From: UBA6168 sp041392505
GTDB lineage: Bacteria; Bacteroidota; Bacteroidia; Chitinophagales; Saprospiraceae
Assembly: GCA_041392505.1 (NCBI GenBank)
Contig: JAWKLX010000015.1
Coordinates: 62,001 to 126,000 of the forward strand
DNA length: 64,000 nucleotides
Direction: 5' to 3'
Of the stretch, positions 1 to 6,875 are shown one piece after another; the stretch's first letter is position 1; each line of letters begins with the position of its first letter. The position numbers were made by a program, and so were the translations under genes. A model generated the notes under the pieces. The model worked only from the letters and a program-made list of their open reading frames with translations. It was not told the DNA's origin and ran no database searches.

Positions 1-896
1 ACCCTGATCCGGGCAGTTTATCCCCATTTACTTTTTTAGGGAAAAATATCCGGGTGCCGATGTGGGTTTCCAGCATGACGGGCGGAACAGAATGGGCGCA
101 TACCATCAACCACAACCTCGCCCGTGCTTGCCGGGAATTTGGCATGGGCATGGGCTTGGGATCTTGCCGATCGCTGCTTTTCAGCGACGATACCTTGGGC
201 GATTTTGATGTGAGAAAAACCATCGGCGACGACTTGCCACTTTATGCCAATTTGGGCGTAGCCCAAATCGAGCAATTGATCGACAGCAACGAACTGTACC
301 GCATCCATCATTTATTGGAAAAACTGCAAGCGGACGGCCTCATCATCCACGTCAATCCCTTGCAAGAACAAATGCAGCCGGAAGGCGACCGCTTTCAGCG
401 TTCCTCCCTCGAAACCATCGAAACGGTTTTGGAAAAAACAGACATCTCGTTGATCGTCAAGGAAGTAGGACAGGGGATGGGCTATGAGAGTCTGAAAGCA
501 TTGTTCCAGTTGCCGTTAGCGGCGGTCGATTTTGCGGCCAGCGGCGGCACCAATTTCGCCATGCTCGAACTATTGCGGAGCGATCCTAAAAAAATGGAAT
601 GGTTCAAACCCTTGGCACACGTGGGCCATTCGGCAGAGGAAATGGTCGGAATGACGAATCAGCTAAAAAAGGAATTGGGGGACAAAATGCGGTGCAGACA
701 AGTCATCATCTCCGGCGGTGTCCGACATTTTTTGGACGGGTATTATTTAACAAAAAAATTAACTTTACCTTGTGTTTACGGCCAAGCATCGGGCTTTCTG
801 AAACATGCCCGTGGCAACTACGACGAATTGCATGATTATGTGGCCGCACAGGTGCAGGGGCTGGAAATAGCGAATGCCTTTTTACGGGTGAAATAA
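1..896 (+). CDS. fni: Type 2 isopentenyl-diphosphate delta-isomerase, 5' truncated by window edge
   Basis: FMN-dependent enzyme that interconverts isopentenyl and dimethylallyl diphosphate in the cytosol, the last step of mevalonate-derived isoprenoid supply. The frame is open from the first bases (codons begin at base 3), and the residues before the GTG at 54 read FLGKNIRVPMWVSSMTGG, which is the conserved type 2 isomerase N-terminal segment. The true start is therefore upstream of the window and the GTG is internal. Further family signs are the glycine-rich MGMGLGSCRS stretch, the VKEVGQGMG segment and the AASGGTNFA phosphate-binding loop. The visible part is 297 codons; the family is usually about 340-360 residues, so roughly the first 40-60 are missing. 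It is followed by HMG-CoA reductase, consistent with a mevalonate cluster. The family call is firm; the gene symbol is by family only. Confidence 0.93.
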   Translation, partial: PDPGSLSPFTFLGKNIRVPMWVSSMTGGTEWAHTINHNLARACREFGMGMGLGSCRSLLFSDDTLGDFDVRKTIGDDLPLYANLGVAQIEQLIDSNELYRIHHLLEKLQADGLIIHVNPLQEQMQPEGDRFQRSSLETIETVLEKTDISLIVKEVGQGMGYESLKALFQLPLAAVDFAASGGTNFAMLELLRSDPKKMEWFKPLAHVGHSAEEMVGMTNQLKKELGDKMRCRQVIISGGVRHFLDGYYLTKKLTLPCVYGQASGFLKHARGNYDELHDYVAAQVQGLEIANAFLRVK

Positions 897-900
897 TATT

Positions 901-970
901 CGGTAGAAGGTGGACGGTAGACGGTGGTTTTAACTCAACGTCCACCTTCTACCGTCCACCTTCTACCGTC
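901..970. repeat. Palindromic heptamer array (CGGTAGA/AGGTGGA type)
   Basis: The gap between the isomerase and HMG-CoA reductase holds alternating 7-bp units (CGGTAGA, AGGTGGA) followed, after about 14 bases, by their reverse complements (TCCACCT, TCTACCG) repeated twice. The two arms can fold into a hairpin. It is one member of the window-wide family of arrays whose unit differs from locus to locus. A role in termination or mRNA processing between the two genes is possible but not shown. Confidence 0.75.
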
Positions 971-977
971 ACAACGA

Positions 978-2327
978 ATGAGCGACAAAAAAACAATAGC
1001 CGGTTTTTCCAAACTCAACAAGCTTGGCAAGATCAAATGGATCGTGGAAACGTTTTTCAAAGATCCCGAACTCGTTATGCGGGAGCTGATGAGCTATTGG
1101 CACCACGACGAAGAGCAGCAGAAACTGTTGGATGGTTTTAGTGAAAATACCATTTCCAACTTCCCGATGCCCTATGGGGTGGCGCCCAATTTTTTGATCA
1201 ACGGCAAGCACTACGTCGTGCCGATGGTGATCGAGGAAAGTTCCGTAGTGGCAGCGGCATCCAGTGCTGCTAAATATTGGCTGACCCGTGGTGGTTTTAA
1301 AACAGAAATTTTAGGCACCAAAAAAGTTGGGCAAGTCCATTTCTCGTGGAAGGGCAAAACCCAAAAACTGATCAGTGTTTTTGAAGATTTAAAAACGCAA
1401 TTAAAAGCAGAAACTGCTGACATCACGGGCAACATGGAAAAGCGGGGCGGTGGCATCCTCGATATCGAACTGATCGACTTTACCCAAAAAGAAAAAGACT
1501 ATTATCAGCTGCGGACAACGTTCGAGACCTGTGACAGCATGGGCGCCAATTTTATCAATTCTGTCCTGGAGCAGTTTGCCAAGACCGTGGATAAATTCAT
1601 CGCCTCGCACCCCATTTTCGATGACGACGAGCGGGACGTGAACATCATCATGTCCATCCTCTCCAACTACACACCGGAGTGCCTCGTGCGGGCAACCGTG
1701 GAATGCAAGGTCGAAGAGTTAGGCCATTTCTCCGGCGGCTTCGACAGTGCGACCATGGCCGAAAAATTCCGCAAAGCCATCCGCATCGCCCACGTTGACC
1801 CCTACCGGGCAACAACGCATAACAAGGGCATTTTCAATGGAATAGATGCAGTCGTGCTGGCGACGGCCAATGACTTCCGGGCGATCGAGGCCTGCGGCCA
1901 TACCTATGCTGCAAGGGACGGGCAATACCGAAGCCTTAGCAACTGTACGATTGAAAATGGCATTTTCCGCTTTTGGTTGGACATCCCGTTGGCCATCGGT
2001 ACGGTGGGCGGTTTGACCAAACTCCACCCCATCGCCAAGCATAGTTTAGAAATGCTCGGCCACCCCTCTGCGGAGGAATTGATGCAGATCATCGCAGCCG
2101 TTGGGTTGGCGCAAAACTTCGCCGCCGTGCGGTCACTCGTCACGACAGGCATCCAAAAGGGGCACATGAAAATGCACCTGATGAATATTTTGAAAAATTT
2201 CCATGCGAGCGATGCAGAGGTGGAAAAAGCGCAGATGCATTTTGCAGATCGGGTGGTTTCCTATACGGGGGTGCGGGAGTTTTTGGAGGTTGAAAGAGGT
2301 GAGGTGTCATTATCGGTAAAACATTAA
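978..2327 (+). CDS. mvaA: Hydroxymethylglutaryl-CoA reductase, class II
   Basis: Reduces HMG-CoA to mevalonate, the committed step of the mevalonate pathway, or runs in reverse in degradative species. The ATG at 978 gives a 449-residue protein; the frame stays open upstream to 924, but that part is translated repeat sequence, so 978 is preferred. Class II marks are visible: PMVIEESSVVAAAS holds the catalytic glutamate, THNKGIFNGID the catalytic lysine, LATANDFRAIEA the catalytic aspartate, and GIQKGHMKMHL lies near the C-terminal catalytic histidine. Length is close to that of known class II enzymes (about 430). It sits between the isomerase and a GHMP kinase, which supports a biosynthetic role. 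Cofactor preference (NADH or NADPH) cannot be read here. Confidence 0.93.
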   Translation: MSDKKTIAGFSKLNKLGKIKWIVETFFKDPELVMRELMSYWHHDEEQQKLLDGFSENTISNFPMPYGVAPNFLINGKHYVVPMVIEESSVVAAASSAAKYWLTRGGFKTEILGTKKVGQVHFSWKGKTQKLISVFEDLKTQLKAETADITGNMEKRGGGILDIELIDFTQKEKDYYQLRTTFETCDSMGANFINSVLEQFAKTVDKFIASHPIFDDDERDVNIIMSILSNYTPECLVRATVECKVEELGHFSGGFDSATMAEKFRKAIRIAHVDPYRATTHNKGIFNGIDAVVLATANDFRAIEACGHTYAARDGQYRSLSNCTIENGIFRFWLDIPLAIGTVGGLTKLHPIAKHSLEMLGHPSAEELMQIIAAVGLAQNFAAVRSLVTTGIQKGHMKMHLMNILKNFHASDAEVEKAQMHFADRVVSYTGVREFLEVERGEVSLSVKH

Positions 2328-2332
2328 TTTTG
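2325..2332 (+). promoter_or_regulatory. Possible Bacteroidota -7 box (TAATTTTG) for the toxin-antitoxin pair
   Basis: TAATTTTG matches the Bacteroidota -7 consensus TAnnTTTG and overlaps the stop codon of HMG-CoA reductase, 14 bases before the antitoxin ATG. No clear -33 TTG box lies at the usual distance, so this is a suggestion only. If real, the toxin-antitoxin pair has its own promoter within the mevalonate cluster. Confidence 0.3.
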
Positions 2333-2346
2333 TCAAAAAAATAGAA

Positions 2347-2574
2347 ATGAATAATGCAGAAATCAAGCTCGAGTTGTTCCGCCTGATAGATAATCAGGAA
2401 GGGAATGTTTTAAAAGATTTGTATGAATTAATCACCGAAAAATTAAAAGCAAAAAAAATGCCTTCGCCTATTTCTAATTTAGATTCGGGATATGAAGCCA
2501 TGGCTAACGATATGAGCCGGGAAAATGAAGCTTTGGAATGGATAGAAGGGACAGCCAATTTTCAAGAATTATGA
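2347..2574 (+). CDS. Putative antitoxin partner of the MazF-like toxin
   Basis: A 75-residue, mostly helical, charged protein with no family I recognise. It is called an antitoxin from context: it ends in an ATGA overlap (2571-2574) with the MazF/PemK-like toxin gene, a typical translational coupling in toxin-antitoxin operons. The N-terminal half (IKLELFRLIDN to ELITEKLKAK) could form paired helices. The C-terminal half is acidic and contains a YEAMANDMSREN segment similar in character to the flexible toxin-binding tails of small Bacteroidota antitoxins. No DNA-binding fold is obvious. It lies only 19 bases after HMG-CoA reductase. Confidence 0.65.
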   Translation: MNNAEIKLELFRLIDNQEGNVLKDLYELITEKLKAKKMPSPISNLDSGYEAMANDMSRENEALEWIEGTANFQEL

Positions 2575-2894
2575 AAAAAAGAGGTGAAATTTGGTGGGTC
2601 AACTTCGATCCTGCAATTGGTCAAGAAATCAAGAAAGAAAGGCCCGCTGTTATTATCAGTAATGACATTTCGAATAAATTTTTAAAACGATTTCAAGTAA
2701 TTCCAATCAGCAATCAAATAGATAAATTATATCCAAGTGAAGCGAGGGTAAATGTTTCTGGAAAACCATGTAAAGTAATGGCAGATCAATTGACGACGGT
2801 AAGTGAGCTAAGGTTTGTAAACAAGGTTGGGCAAGTCTCCAACCAACAAAAGATAGAGATAGAAAAAGTCGTCCAATTACAATTAGGTTTTTAA
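2571..2894 (+). CDS. MazF/PemK-type endoribonuclease toxin
   Basis: A 107-residue toxin of the MazF/PemK/CcdB-like SH3 barrel family, whose members cleave mRNA and arrest growth until neutralised by the partner antitoxin. Diagnostic parts are the start MKKRGEIWWVNFDPAIGQE, the KKERPAVIISNDISN strand-loop, the VIPISNQ strand, and the KVMADQLTTV motif that corresponds to the conserved D-Q region of MazF. The ATG at 2571 overlaps the antitoxin stop (ATGA); the frame extends upstream to 2538, but that would overlap the antitoxin heavily. The stop codon is immediately followed by the ATG of the GHMP kinase (TAAATG), so the toxin is built into the mevalonate transcription unit. Family assignment is strong; cleavage specificity is unknown. 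Confidence 0.88.
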   Translation: MKKRGEIWWVNFDPAIGQEIKKERPAVIISNDISNKFLKRFQVIPISNQIDKLYPSEARVNVSGKPCKVMADQLTTVSELRFVNKVGQVSNQQKIEIEKVVQLQLGF

Positions 2895-3824
2895 ATGATT
2901 GAAAAAAAAGCTGCCCTTTTCCATGCCCACGGCAAACTCCTCCTCACCGCCGAGTACTTCGTTCTGGATGGGGCTGCTGCTCTCGCAATCCCCGTAAAAT
3001 TTGGCCAATCCCTCACTGTTTCCAAAAATATTAATGAACCAGACCTCCACTGGCAAAGCTTCGAAGACAATGGGAGTTGCTGGTTCGGAGCCGTTTTTCA
3101 AAAAGATGATTTTAAGGTAATCAAACAAAATGACGAAGCCGTCGCAAAACGGTTACAGTCCATTTTCAAAGAGCTAAAAAAGCTAAACCCCCAACTGCCA
3201 ACTGCCAACTGCCAACTGCGGACTGACCTAACTTTTCCCCGCAACTGGGGCCTCGGCACTTCCTCTACCCTTATTTATTTATTGGCAAAATGGGGCGGCG
3301 TTGATCCTTTTGATTTACAATTTAAAATATTCGGTGGGTCGGGGTACGACATCGCCTGTGCGGGGGCGGACGGACCTATTTTATATGAATTAAAAAATGG
3401 AAAACCCGCTTTTGAAAAATGCCAATTTAACCCCGTTTTTTCCGATCAATTGTTTTTTATTTTTTTAGGAAAAAAACAAAACAGCCGGACCGGGATTAAA
3501 TTATATGCTGAAAAAAATAAAAAAATAAAAGGTGATTTAATTACGGAAATATCAGCCTTGACTCATTTATTTACGAAGGAAAATAATTTAAATAATTTTG
3601 AAAAATTAATTGGTGAGCACGAAAATATTATCAGTAATTATATCGGCCTCGAAAAAGCAAAAGATATTTATTTCAAGGATTATTGGGGCGAAATAAAATC
3701 CCTCGGTGCGTGGGGCGGCGATTTTATAATGGCCACCAGCAACCGTTCCGAAAAAGAAACACAGGCCTATTTCAACGAAAAGGGATTTGATGTGTTCCTC
3801 CCGTATAAAGATATGGTGCTGTAA
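2895..3824 (+). CDS. GYDIA-family GHMP kinase (mevalonate kinase-like)
   Basis: A 309-residue member of the GHMP small-molecule kinase superfamily, in the Bacteroidota subgroup named for its GYDIA motif. Visible elements: the N-terminal GKLLLTAEYFVLDG, the ATP-binding loop NWGLGTSSTL in place of the usual PxxxGLGSSAA, and GGSGYDIACAGADGPI. In Bacteroidota such genes sit with mevalonate-pathway genes and are taken to phosphorylate mevalonate or phosphomevalonate; the substrate here is inferred. The ATG directly abuts the toxin stop codon. Unusually, the linker before the ATP loop encodes QLPTANCQLRT from five copies of a 7-bp repeat (CCAACTG), an intergenic-type array sitting in frame inside the gene. 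Confidence 0.87.
   Translation: MIEKKAALFHAHGKLLLTAEYFVLDGAAALAIPVKFGQSLTVSKNINEPDLHWQSFEDNGSCWFGAVFQKDDFKVIKQNDEAVAKRLQSIFKELKKLNPQLPTANCQLRTDLTFPRNWGLGTSSTLIYLLAKWGGVDPFDLQFKIFGGSGYDIACAGADGPILYELKNGKPAFEKCQFNPVFSDQLFFIFLGKKQNSRTGIKLYAEKNKKIKGDLITEISALTHLFTKENNLNNFEKLIGEHENIISNYIGLEKAKDIYFKDYWGEIKSLGAWGGDFIMATSNRSEKETQAYFNEKGFDVFLPYKDMVL
3191..3225 (+). repeat. In-frame heptamer array CCAACTG x5 inside the kinase gene
   Basis: Four perfect CCAACTG units and one CGGACTG variant occupy 35 bases of the GHMP kinase coding region, just before the ATP-binding loop. The unit resembles the CAGTTGG-type units of the intergenic arrays at 5608 and 16267 (reverse complement). The insertion keeps the frame open. 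Confidence 0.8.
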
Positions 3825-3833
3825 TTATTCTCC

Positions 3834-3861
3834 AATCACCGTTCACCATTTACCATTAATA
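3834..3861. repeat. Short 7-bp array (CACCATTTACCATT type)
   Basis: The 38-bp gap before the flavin reductase holds CACCGTT, CACCATT, TACCATT units, complementary in type to the GGTAAAT units found at 15060. It is a minimal half-arm of the same class of array. Confidence 0.5.
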
Positions 3862-3862
3862 A

Positions 3863-4603
3863 ATGACCACTTGGTACAACAGTAAAATCATAAAAATAGA
3901 AGAGCAGTCGCCCACCACTAAGCGCTTTTGGGTGGAAGTGGAAGGCGTAGACCGTTTCGATTTCAAGGCTGGCCAATTCGTGACCATGGATTTGCCGCTA
4001 GGCGAAAAACGCAAACAGCGCTGGCGCAGCTACTCCATCGCCAATGCCCCGGACGGCACGAACGTACTGGAATTTTGCATCGTGCATTTGGATGGCGGCG
4101 CTGGCTCCGGCTACTTTTTTAATGAGGTGAAAATTGGGACAGAGATCAAATTCAAAGGTCCGGACGGCAATTTTGTTTTGCCCGAAGAAATAGAAAAAGA
4201 CCTCGTGCTCATCTGCACGGGCACCGGCGTCGCACCGTTCCGCAGCATGGTTTGGGACTTGTACAATAAGGGCGAAACAGGGCACAACATCCACCTGATT
4301 TTTGGCACTCGCCATGAGGACGGCATTTTGTATCAACATGATTTTGAGGAATTGATGGAAAAAATGCCCGGATTTAAATATGAGGTAGCCTTATCGCGGG
4401 AAAAGGGTTCTTTCGCCGAACACCAATTTCCGGTTCACAGTGGATATGTGCACCCCATTTATTTGGAAAAATACCCAGCTAAAGACCCCAATGTCTGTTT
4501 TCTGATCTGCGGCTGGACGGCTATGATCGACGAAGCCGTGGCCAACCTGATCGTCAAATTGGGCTACGACCGTTCACAAGTAAAATATGAATTGTACGGT
4601 TGA
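3863..4603 (+). CDS. Ferredoxin-NADP reductase-like FAD/NAD(P)-binding oxidoreductase
   Basis: A 246-residue flavoprotein of the ferredoxin-NADP+ reductase superfamily. The N-terminal FAD-binding barrel (residues about 1-100) carries FKAGQFVTMDLP and RWRSYSIANAP, the RxYS-type flavin motif. The C-terminal NAD(P)-binding half has LICTGTGVAPFRSM, the pyridine-nucleotide loop, then HLIFGTRHEDGILYQ and, near the end, CFLICGWTAMIDEA. There is no 2Fe-2S or globin domain, so it works as a stand-alone electron-transfer reductase in the cytosol; the partner (ferredoxin, flavodoxin or another acceptor) is unknown. It starts 38 bp after the kinase and could be co-transcribed with it, but there is no functional link to mevalonate that I can see. 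Length is normal for the short members of the family. Confidence 0.88.
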   Translation: MTTWYNSKIIKIEEQSPTTKRFWVEVEGVDRFDFKAGQFVTMDLPLGEKRKQRWRSYSIANAPDGTNVLEFCIVHLDGGAGSGYFFNEVKIGTEIKFKGPDGNFVLPEEIEKDLVLICTGTGVAPFRSMVWDLYNKGETGHNIHLIFGTRHEDGILYQHDFEELMEKMPGFKYEVALSREKGSFAEHQFPVHSGYVHPIYLEKYPAKDPNVCFLICGWTAMIDEAVANLIVKLGYDRSQVKYELYG

Positions 4604-4627
4604 TGAACTTGAGTCCCGGAATTGTGT

Positions 4628-4635
4628 TATTTTTG
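4628..4635 (+). promoter_or_regulatory. Possible Bacteroidota -7 box (TATTTTTG)
   Basis: TATTTTTG fits the TAnnTTTG consensus, with a TTG 16 bases upstream (4609-4611) as a weak -33 element, and it lies 20 bases before the ATG of the small antitoxin gene. Spacing is shorter than usual, so confidence is modest. Confidence 0.35.
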
Positions 4636-4654
4636 TGGACAAAATCTAAATAAG

Positions 4655-4888
4655 ATGGGAAATCAAGCATCGACTTCTGGACTTAGCAACTTGCAAATTG
4701 AGCTTTTGAAGCTTTATGCTAATAATGTTTCGGAAAAGCAGTTACTTGAAATCAGGCTTTTGTTAGCTAACTACTTTGCGGATAAAGCAACAGAAGCGAT
4801 GGACAAAGTTTGGGACGAAAAAAAATTGACTGCACAGGATATGATAAATTGGACAAATGAGCACAACAGGTCTGAGACTAGTCATTGA
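4655..4888 (+). CDS. Orphan antitoxin-like protein of a PIN-type toxin-antitoxin pair
   Basis: A 77-residue protein from the ATG at 4655; an in-frame TTG start at 4622 is possible but would begin inside the putative promoter. The protein has two helical segments (NLQIELLKLYANNVSEKQLLE, shown here only in part as LQIELLKLYA) and ends in KLTAQDMINWTNEHNR. This arrangement is common for antitoxins encoded just before PIN-domain toxins in Bacteroidota and cyanobacteria. Supporting this, the next overlapping frame starts with a PIN-like N-terminus (4857-4916) and then stops. The call rests on architecture and that remnant, not on a recognised family domain. Since the toxin is gone, the gene may be a relic or a free antitoxin. 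Confidence 0.55.
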   Translation: MGNQASTSGLSNLQIELLKLYANNVSEKQLLEIRLLLANYFADKATEAMDKVWDEKKLTAQDMINWTNEHNRSETSH

Positions 4889-4916
4889 CGTAAATATTCT
4901 TGTTTCAATACTTTGA
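4857..4916 (+). pseudogene. N-terminal stump of a PIN-domain toxin
   Basis: A 19-codon frame starting at an ATG that overlaps the antitoxin end reads MSTTGLRLVIDVNILVSIL and then stops. LVIDVNILVS matches the first strand of PIN-domain ribonucleases, whose consensus is LVxDTNxLVS with the first catalytic aspartate. The remaining domain (about 120 residues) is absent; the following 80 bases up to the NifU-like gene show no PIN sequence in any frame. It looks like a 3' deletion of a toxin gene. Confidence 0.6.
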
Positions 4917-4998
4917 ATAAAATCAATTTCTCCAAAGTGCTTTGGTTAAGGCTCAAAGAATTTGAAGGGAAATATAAACAGTTATTAATCAACTAAAT

Positions 4999-5607
4999 AT
5001 GGATACTGCAACCACTTCGCCAGTTATGTTATACACCGAGCAGACGCCCAACCCGGAGTCGCTCAAATTTGTGACCAACCGCATGTTGTACCGCGGTACG
5101 GCCGATTTCCGGGAAGAAGGATTGGCTCGGGAATGGTCGCCACTGGCCGCTGCCCTCTTCGACCAGCCTTTCGTGAATGGCGTCTACATCACCAATAATT
5201 TTGTGACCATTTCCAAAGAATTCAACTATGAGTGGTCGGATATTATGCTCAAGTTGAAAGACTTCATCAAAAAATACGTCGAGGAAGGTGGGGAAATCAT
5301 CAAAGAGGGTTTCGATGCCGAAATGGAGAAAATCCAGGCCAAGCAGGCGGCGGAACAGTTTTCTGGTGAGGATGGCGAAATAGCCAAAAAAATCAAGGAA
5401 CTGATCGATACTTATGTGAAGCCAGCCGTGGAAATGGATGGTGGCAATATTGAGTTTAAGGCGTACGACAAGGGCAAAGTCTATGTCATCATGCAAGGTT
5501 CTTGCAGCGGCTGCCCCTCGTCTTCGGTCACTTTGAAATCGGGTATCGAAGGCATGCTGAAGCGGATGGTGCCAGAAGTGCAAGAGGTTGTGCAGGAAAT
5601 GGGGTAG
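4999..5607 (+). CDS. NifU-like Fe-S cluster scaffold/carrier (Nfu type)
   Basis: A 202-residue protein with two domains. Residues about 10-100 match the Nfu N-terminal domain (YTEQTPNPESLKFVTNRML, here seen as TPNPESLKF). Residues about 120-202 match the NifU C-terminal domain with the cluster-binding CxxC in QGSCSGCPSSSVTLKSG. Such proteins receive and pass [4Fe-4S] clusters to apo-enzymes in the cytosol. The ATG at 4999 follows the toxin relic by 80 bases, and the gene is closed by a clear terminator at 5741. Reductive isoprenoid genes are not present here, so the link to the upstream cluster is positional only. Confidence 0.92.
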   Translation: MDTATTSPVMLYTEQTPNPESLKFVTNRMLYRGTADFREEGLAREWSPLAAALFDQPFVNGVYITNNFVTISKEFNYEWSDIMLKLKDFIKKYVEEGGEIIKEGFDAEMEKIQAKQAAEQFSGEDGEIAKKIKELIDTYVKPAVEMDGGNIEFKAYDKGKVYVIMQGSCSGCPSSSVTLKSGIEGMLKRMVPEVQEVVQEMG

Positions 5608-5717
5608 GGAGTTGCAGTTCGGCAGTTTTTGCGCAGCAAAATCCCGAACTTGCTTCGGGACGGCAGTCCCCAGTTCGACAGTCCACAGTCCACAGTCCCC
5701 AGTTGGCAGTTAGTAAA
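5608..5717. repeat. CAGTnnn heptamer array with an internal hairpin
   Basis: Directly after the Nfu stop codon lies a string of CAGT-led 7-bp units (GGCAGTT, CCACAGT, CCCAGTT and similar) surrounding a small perfect hairpin TCCCGAA-cttgc-TTCGGGA. It belongs to the same array class as 16267-16370 and is related in unit to the in-frame array at 3191. Confidence 0.65.
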
Positions 5718-5740
5718 TAGGCCTGAACAATTGGGAATTT

Positions 5741-5790
5741 AAAAGGAAGGGCAGTCCGTTTTTTAAAATGGGCTGCCCTTCCTTTTTTTT
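5741..5790 (+). terminator. Rho-independent terminator after the Nfu gene
   Basis: Arms AAAGGAAGGGCAG (5742-5754) and CTGCCCTTCCTTT pair perfectly around an 18-base loop and run into a T8 tract. It closes the rightward unit that ends with the NifU-like gene. Confidence 0.85.
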
Positions 5791-5826
5791 GCTACATTAG
5801 CTTTTTGATCAACCATTTTTGAAAAC

Positions 5827-6870
5827 ATGAACCACTCCTTTCCTCTCCTGCTGTTGATTTGCATTTTTTCGTTCAGTGCCTGCCACAAGCACGTTGAACT
5901 GACTAAAACCCCGTTCCAACATTTTTATGATGAAAATGATCTGGTTAATCTGACCATCGAAACGGATATGTCAACTTTGCTTGCGGAACAAGAGGATTAT
6001 GAGTACCAGCCTATTAAGCTGATGCTCCAAAAGAACAATTGTTCGGCGGAGCATTTTCATGCAGAGACCAAGCCCCGTGGCGTCTTCCGAAAAGCTCAGT
6101 GTTCCTTTCCGCCATTGAAAATCCGCTTCCCGGATGAAGTGTTGGAAGCGGGTGGGTTCAAGGATTACCCGACCTTGAAGTTGGTGACTCACTGCGAAGA
6201 AAATCCGGATTTCGACCAATTGATCCTCAAAGAATATTTGACTTTTAAATTGTATAACGAACTGACTGACAACAGTTTTAAAACCCAATTGGTCAAAGTG
6301 AAATATTGTGATAGTGGGAAAAAATACGACAACATCGAGCGCTTTGGATTTCTCATCGAACACCCCCGTGAATTGGCCAACCGCATGGAGGGACGTATTT
6401 TGGGCGAGACTTTTGGCGTTCCCAAAAATATCCATTTGCCTGCGTATAAAATTTTCACCGTCTTCCAATACATGATCGGCAACACCGACTGGGGCCTCTC
6501 CAACCGTCACAATACCATGCTCGTCCAGGCCAAAGAAGACGGTGTGAGCCTGCCAATTCCTGTGCCCTACGATTTCGATTTTTGTGGGCTCGTGGATGCA
6601 CCTTATGCCATTCCACACCACAGCCACCCCATTTCAAATGTGAGAGAACGCTTCTTCCAGTGGCGGGGCGGTGAGACCGATTTCACAGAAGTATTTGATT
6701 TGTTTAAAAGCAAAAAAGACAACTTGTTGGGCATTGTAGCTGATTGCCCCTATTTGGCCGATTCGGTGAAAATGGATGCCGTTAACTACCTGCATTCTTT
6801 TTTTGAATTGTTGGAAACACCGGAGGTGATTGTGGAGAATCAATTGACGACCACCGCGGTCATTGAATAA
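5827..6870 (+). CDS. Lipoprotein with possible CotH/HipA-like kinase fold features
   Basis: A 347-residue predicted lipoprotein: hydrophobic signal followed by a lipobox FSFSAC with the modified cysteine at residue 19. The body contains segments that resemble CotH-like atypical kinases: ETKPRGVFRKAQ (a basic substrate/ATP-lysine-like region), FQYMIGNTDWGLSNRHN (a GNTDW-x5-N catalytic-loop-like motif) and VPYDFDFCGLVD (a DFD metal-binding-like motif). These motifs occur in the expected order and spacing, but overall similarity is weak and I cannot confirm activity. It could equally be a conserved Bacteroidota lipoprotein of unknown function. It stands alone, convergent with the TPR gene to its right, whose stop is only a few bases away. 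Confidence 0.6.
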   Translation: MNHSFPLLLLICIFSFSACHKHVELTKTPFQHFYDENDLVNLTIETDMSTLLAEQEDYEYQPIKLMLQKNNCSAEHFHAETKPRGVFRKAQCSFPPLKIRFPDEVLEAGGFKDYPTLKLVTHCEENPDFDQLILKEYLTFKLYNELTDNSFKTQLVKVKYCDSGKKYDNIERFGFLIEHPRELANRMEGRILGETFGVPKNIHLPAYKIFTVFQYMIGNTDWGLSNRHNTMLVQAKEDGVSLPIPVPYDFDFCGLVDAPYAIPHHSHPISNVRERFFQWRGGETDFTEVFDLFKSKKDNLLGIVADCPYLADSVKMDAVNYLHSFFELLETPEVIVENQLTTTAVIE

Positions 6871-6875
6871 CGATT

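Noticed and set aside
5029..5583. A 184-codon leftward frame over the NifU-like gene
   Set aside because: Phenylalanine-histidine-rich mirror of a clear Nfu protein.
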